Positions 5,431 through 6,790 of a stretch of DNA of 6,790 nt are shown piece after piece; within the stretch, counting starts at the first letter, position 1; every line of letters starts with the position of its first letter. Origin of the DNA: an uncultured Anaerosacchariphilus sp. GTDB taxonomy: Bacteria > Bacillota > Clostridia > Lachnospirales > Lachnospiraceae. Under the pieces are notes generated by a model, which made no database searches, had not been told where the DNA came from, and saw only the letters and a program-made list of their open reading frames with translations. The translations under genes and the position numbers were made by a program. The stretch is taken from NCBI GenBank assembly GCA_934373375.1, contig CAKROP010000119.1, forward strand, positions 1 to 6,790. Reading direction: 5' to 3'.

Positions 5431-6364
5431 CACCAACTGCCGGAGTTTCCTCCGGCATAGGTGTCTCATTTGCTGCCGACGCTTCTTCCGGCACAGATTC
5501 TTCATTTGTTACCGGTACCTCGTGTTTTTGCTTTTGTTTTTTCTCCGGCTTGTAATCGTAGGTTACTGCCTCACCCTCGGATACCGGCTTAGCGTCCAGG
5601 TACTCCTCCAGCGTAATGCCTCTCTCGTAGATCTCTTTTGCCGCCTCCAGGCCTACATATCGGAAATGCCAGGGCTCATAGATGATACCGGTGATATCCG
5701 TGCTTCCGTTGGGATAGCGCAGGATAAAGCCATATTCCCAGCTGTGCGCCTTCATCCACTGAAAGCCTTTCGTATTCTCCTGCTTCTCGTCCAGCTTTCG
5801 GTATTCCGACGAAACCACATCGATGGCCAGTCCCAGATGATGCTCGCTGGTACCCGGCACAGCCACCACCTGTCCCGCCTTTGAAAGCGCGTCCTCTAGG
5901 GAATAACCCTGCTGCAGGTAGGACTCCGTCTTCTTCTCATACAGTGTAATCTGTTTGTCCATATCCCGATAGGATGAGGTTACATAGATGGTCACTCCAT
6001 CCTGCTTGGACGCCTGAATCATAGCCTTGAAATCATCATAGGCCCGGGCGTCAATCTGGTGACCGCTTCCGATACTTTTAAGCTCTACCTCGTAATCTTC
6101 GGGAATCGGGTGCGTCTTATTGACCAGAATCAGGTTCCAGTCCTCCGGCAGGTGCTCTTCCTCTTCTTTTGTCTCTTCCAATATCTCCTCTTCCGTCTGC
6201 TTCACTGTTTCCAGCACATCCGGTATCTCCGCCGCGGAACTACTTTCCGTCTGCTCCGTCTCCAGGCTCTGGGCATATACATTGCCAATCAGAACGCCCG
6301 CGCCGAGCAACGTGGAAAACACTCCGGCGAAGACCCAGGCTCTCTTTTTCTGCCGTCTGGTCAT
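5420..6364 (-). CDS. M15B-family (VanY-like) D-alanyl-D-alanine carboxypeptidase, exported
   Basis: A 314-aa zinc peptidase expected to remove the terminal D-Ala from peptidoglycan stem peptides outside the membrane. Seen: basic N-terminus then a hydrophobic segment (9-28) with a possible signal peptidase site after VYA (29-31); if uncleaved it would be an anchor. An acidic spacer (about 35-72) leads to the catalytic domain (about 74-250). Motifs: SSYR at 130-133; SEHHLGLAID at 173-182 supplying zinc ligands His175 and Asp182; EPWH at 230-233 supplying the catalytic Glu230 and third ligand His233. All key residues are present. A Lys-rich stretch (273-281) and an acidic Pro/Glu tail (282-314) follow. 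AAAGGAG lies 5 nt before the ATG. It stands alone between two terminators, with no van resistance genes nearby, so a housekeeping wall-trimming role is more likely than glycopeptide resistance. Confidence 0.92.
   Translation of the reverse strand: MTRRQKKRAWVFAGVFSTLLGAGVLIGNVYAQSLETEQTESSSAAEIPDVLETVKQTEEEILEETKEEEEHLPEDWNLILVNKTHPIPEDYEVELKSIGSGHQIDARAYDDFKAMIQASKQDGVTIYVTSSYRDMDKQITLYEKKTESYLQQGYSLEDALSKAGQVVAVPGTSEHHLGLAIDVVSSEYRKLDEKQENTKGFQWMKAHSWEYGFILRYPNGSTDITGIIYEPWHFRYVGLEAAKEIYERGITLEEYLDAKPVSEGEAVTYDYKPEKKQKQKHEVPVTNEESVPEEASAANETPMPEETPAVGEGL
5438..5509 (-). repeat. 36-nt imperfect tandem duplication in the carboxypeptidase tail
   Basis: Two in-frame 12-codon units, TNEESVPEEASA (286-297) and ANETPMPEETPA (298-309), agreeing at 26 of 36 nucleotides by my alignment. 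It forms most of the acidic Pro/Glu tail after the catalytic domain. Probably a disordered wall-spanning or spacer tail that grew by duplication. Confidence 0.6.
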
Positions 6365-6405
6365 GGTAACTCCTTTGTTTTTCTGTCACATTTTGTCCGT
6401 TATTC

Positions 6406-6435
6406 AGTATATAAGAAAAGGGTCCGATATGCCAG
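6406..6435 (-). promoter_or_regulatory. Candidate promoter of the carboxypeptidase gene
   Basis: Minus-strand CTGGCA (6435-6430) and TATACT (6411-6406) with an 18-nt spacer; start near 6399, leader about 35 nt. The -10 is good (5 of 6), the -35 fair (4 of 6). The -35 and spacer lie inside the preceding gene's terminator hairpin, so this is a tentative call. Confidence 0.35.
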
Positions 6436-6443
6436 ACCCTTTT
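6411..6443 (-). terminator. Intrinsic terminator after the ABC-2-like permease gene
   Basis: Arms AAAAGGGTC and GACCCTTTT (6443-6435 and 6424-6416) pair over 9 bp, extended inside by a G-U and a G-C pair, with a 6-nt loop. The minus-strand tail is CTTATAT, a broken T tract. It lies about 37 nt after the stop codon. The plus strand has T5 after the stem, so some activity in both directions is possible. Confidence 0.65.
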
Positions 6444-6480
6444 TCTGAAATCTTTCTTAAGATTTTGTGAATGTGCTTCC

Positions 6481-6790
6481 TTACCATTCCTTATTTTCCA
6501 CAATTCGGATGGAAATATGGTAGGACACAATCAGCCCCACAATAGCCAGCGCTCCGAAGACTGCGCCTATGGACAGGAATCCCCGATCGCCCAGTCCGGA
6601 AAGCCAGGTTTTCATGTTATCTATACTGAACAGCAGCGCGAAGCCGGCAAATACAAGCAGATAAGTCGCCACAAACAAAAACCGGGATTTTTCTACACCG
6701 AATTGATAAATGCAGGGCAGTATCACAACGATTGTCATCAGATAAATACAGCTGATGGAACAGGTGGAGGCCAGAAGCTCTCCATACCCC
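6481..6790 (-). CDS. Membrane protein resembling ABC-2 type transporter permease, partial (5' end outside window)
   Basis: The frame is open to the right edge, giving 102 residues to the TAA at 6481; the Met at 6738 is internal to this frame and need not be the start. Seen: three hydrophobic segments, roughly residues 14-25, 36-52 and 74-92, separated by short loops (YQFGVEKSRF; IDNMKTWLSGLGDRG), and a C-terminal end VSYHISIRIVENKEW. The FG.EK.R loop and an SY.IS..I.E.KE ending are what I associate with small Firmicute ABC-2 permeases usually encoded beside an ATP-binding subunit, often under GntR-type control. That partner would lie upstream, outside the window. Family call rests on pattern memory of the C-terminus and topology, so it is moderate; an unrelated multi-pass protein is possible. 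A terminator follows. Confidence 0.6.
   Translation of the reverse strand, partial: GYGELLASTCSISCIYLMTIVVILPCIYQFGVEKSRFLFVATYLLVFAGFALLFSIDNMKTWLSGLGDRGFLSIGAVFGALAIVGLIVSYHISIRIVENKEW

Noticed and set aside
5420..6364. VanY-type glycopeptide resistance determinant
   Set aside because: M15B motifs are intact, but no VanH, VanA/B-type ligase, VanX or VanRS genes are present, and the gene stands alone between terminators. A housekeeping carboxypeptidase is the simpler reading.
6059..6470. Overlapping plus-strand open frames opposite the carboxypeptidase N-terminus
   Set aside because: Shadows of a signal peptide and acidic spacer, giving Leu/Phe-rich frames that mimic membrane proteins.
1..6790. 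Mobile element, CRISPR array, tRNA or rRNA genes, phage or defence module
   Set aside because: No transposase or integrase, no regularly spaced repeats, no cloverleaf or rRNA-like segment; all sequence is accounted for by colinear metabolic and envelope genes with short intergenic gaps.

Overview
The window reads as ordinary chromosome from an anaerobic, Gram-positive gut-type Firmicute, most likely Lachnospiraceae (Clostridia). The taxonomic guess rests on the sodium-pump decarboxylase set with a lipoprotein-type OadG, the AGGAGG-type ribosome binding sites, the roughly balanced base composition with AT-rich intergenic gaps, and the family types of the neighbours. All eight genes (six complete, two cut by the window edges) lie on the minus strand, so transcription runs from high to low coordinates.

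Layout in the direction of transcription: (1) 6790-6481, the C-terminal end of a multi-pass membrane protein resembling ABC-2 type permeases, followed by an intrinsic terminator. (2) 6364-5420, a secreted or membrane-anchored M15B (VanY-like) D,D-carboxypeptidase, a single-gene unit whose terminator stem includes its own stop codon. (3) 5311-3337, a two-gene unit of a cardiolipin synthase and a small stand-alone CBS-pair protein, with a dyad inside the candidate promoter and a long terminator after it. (4) 3134-1, the main operon: carboxyltransferase subunit, OadG-family membrane anchor, biotin carrier protein and the start of the OadB-family sodium-pumping subunit, which runs off the left edge.

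The operon in (4) encodes a biotin-dependent, sodium-translocating decarboxylase. The carboxyltransferase would move the carboxyl group from an acyl-CoA or oxo-acid to the biotin on Lys89 of the carrier. The beta subunit would decarboxylate carboxybiotin and export Na+, and the OadG-type subunit would hold the soluble part to the membrane. The substrate cannot be read from the sequence: the carboxyltransferase is short (464 aa) and departs from the usual family consensus at several active-site motifs. The OadG subunit has an N-terminal extracellular lipoprotein domain that classical OadG proteins lack.

Nothing here is a defence island, mobile element, RNA gene or CRISPR array. The points most worth a second look are the divergent decarboxylase with its lipoprotein-OadG fusion, the coupling of a nucleotide-sensing CBS pair to cardiolipin synthesis, and two promoter-associated inverted repeats with similar half-sites. 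No non-coding gap exceeds about 200 bases.
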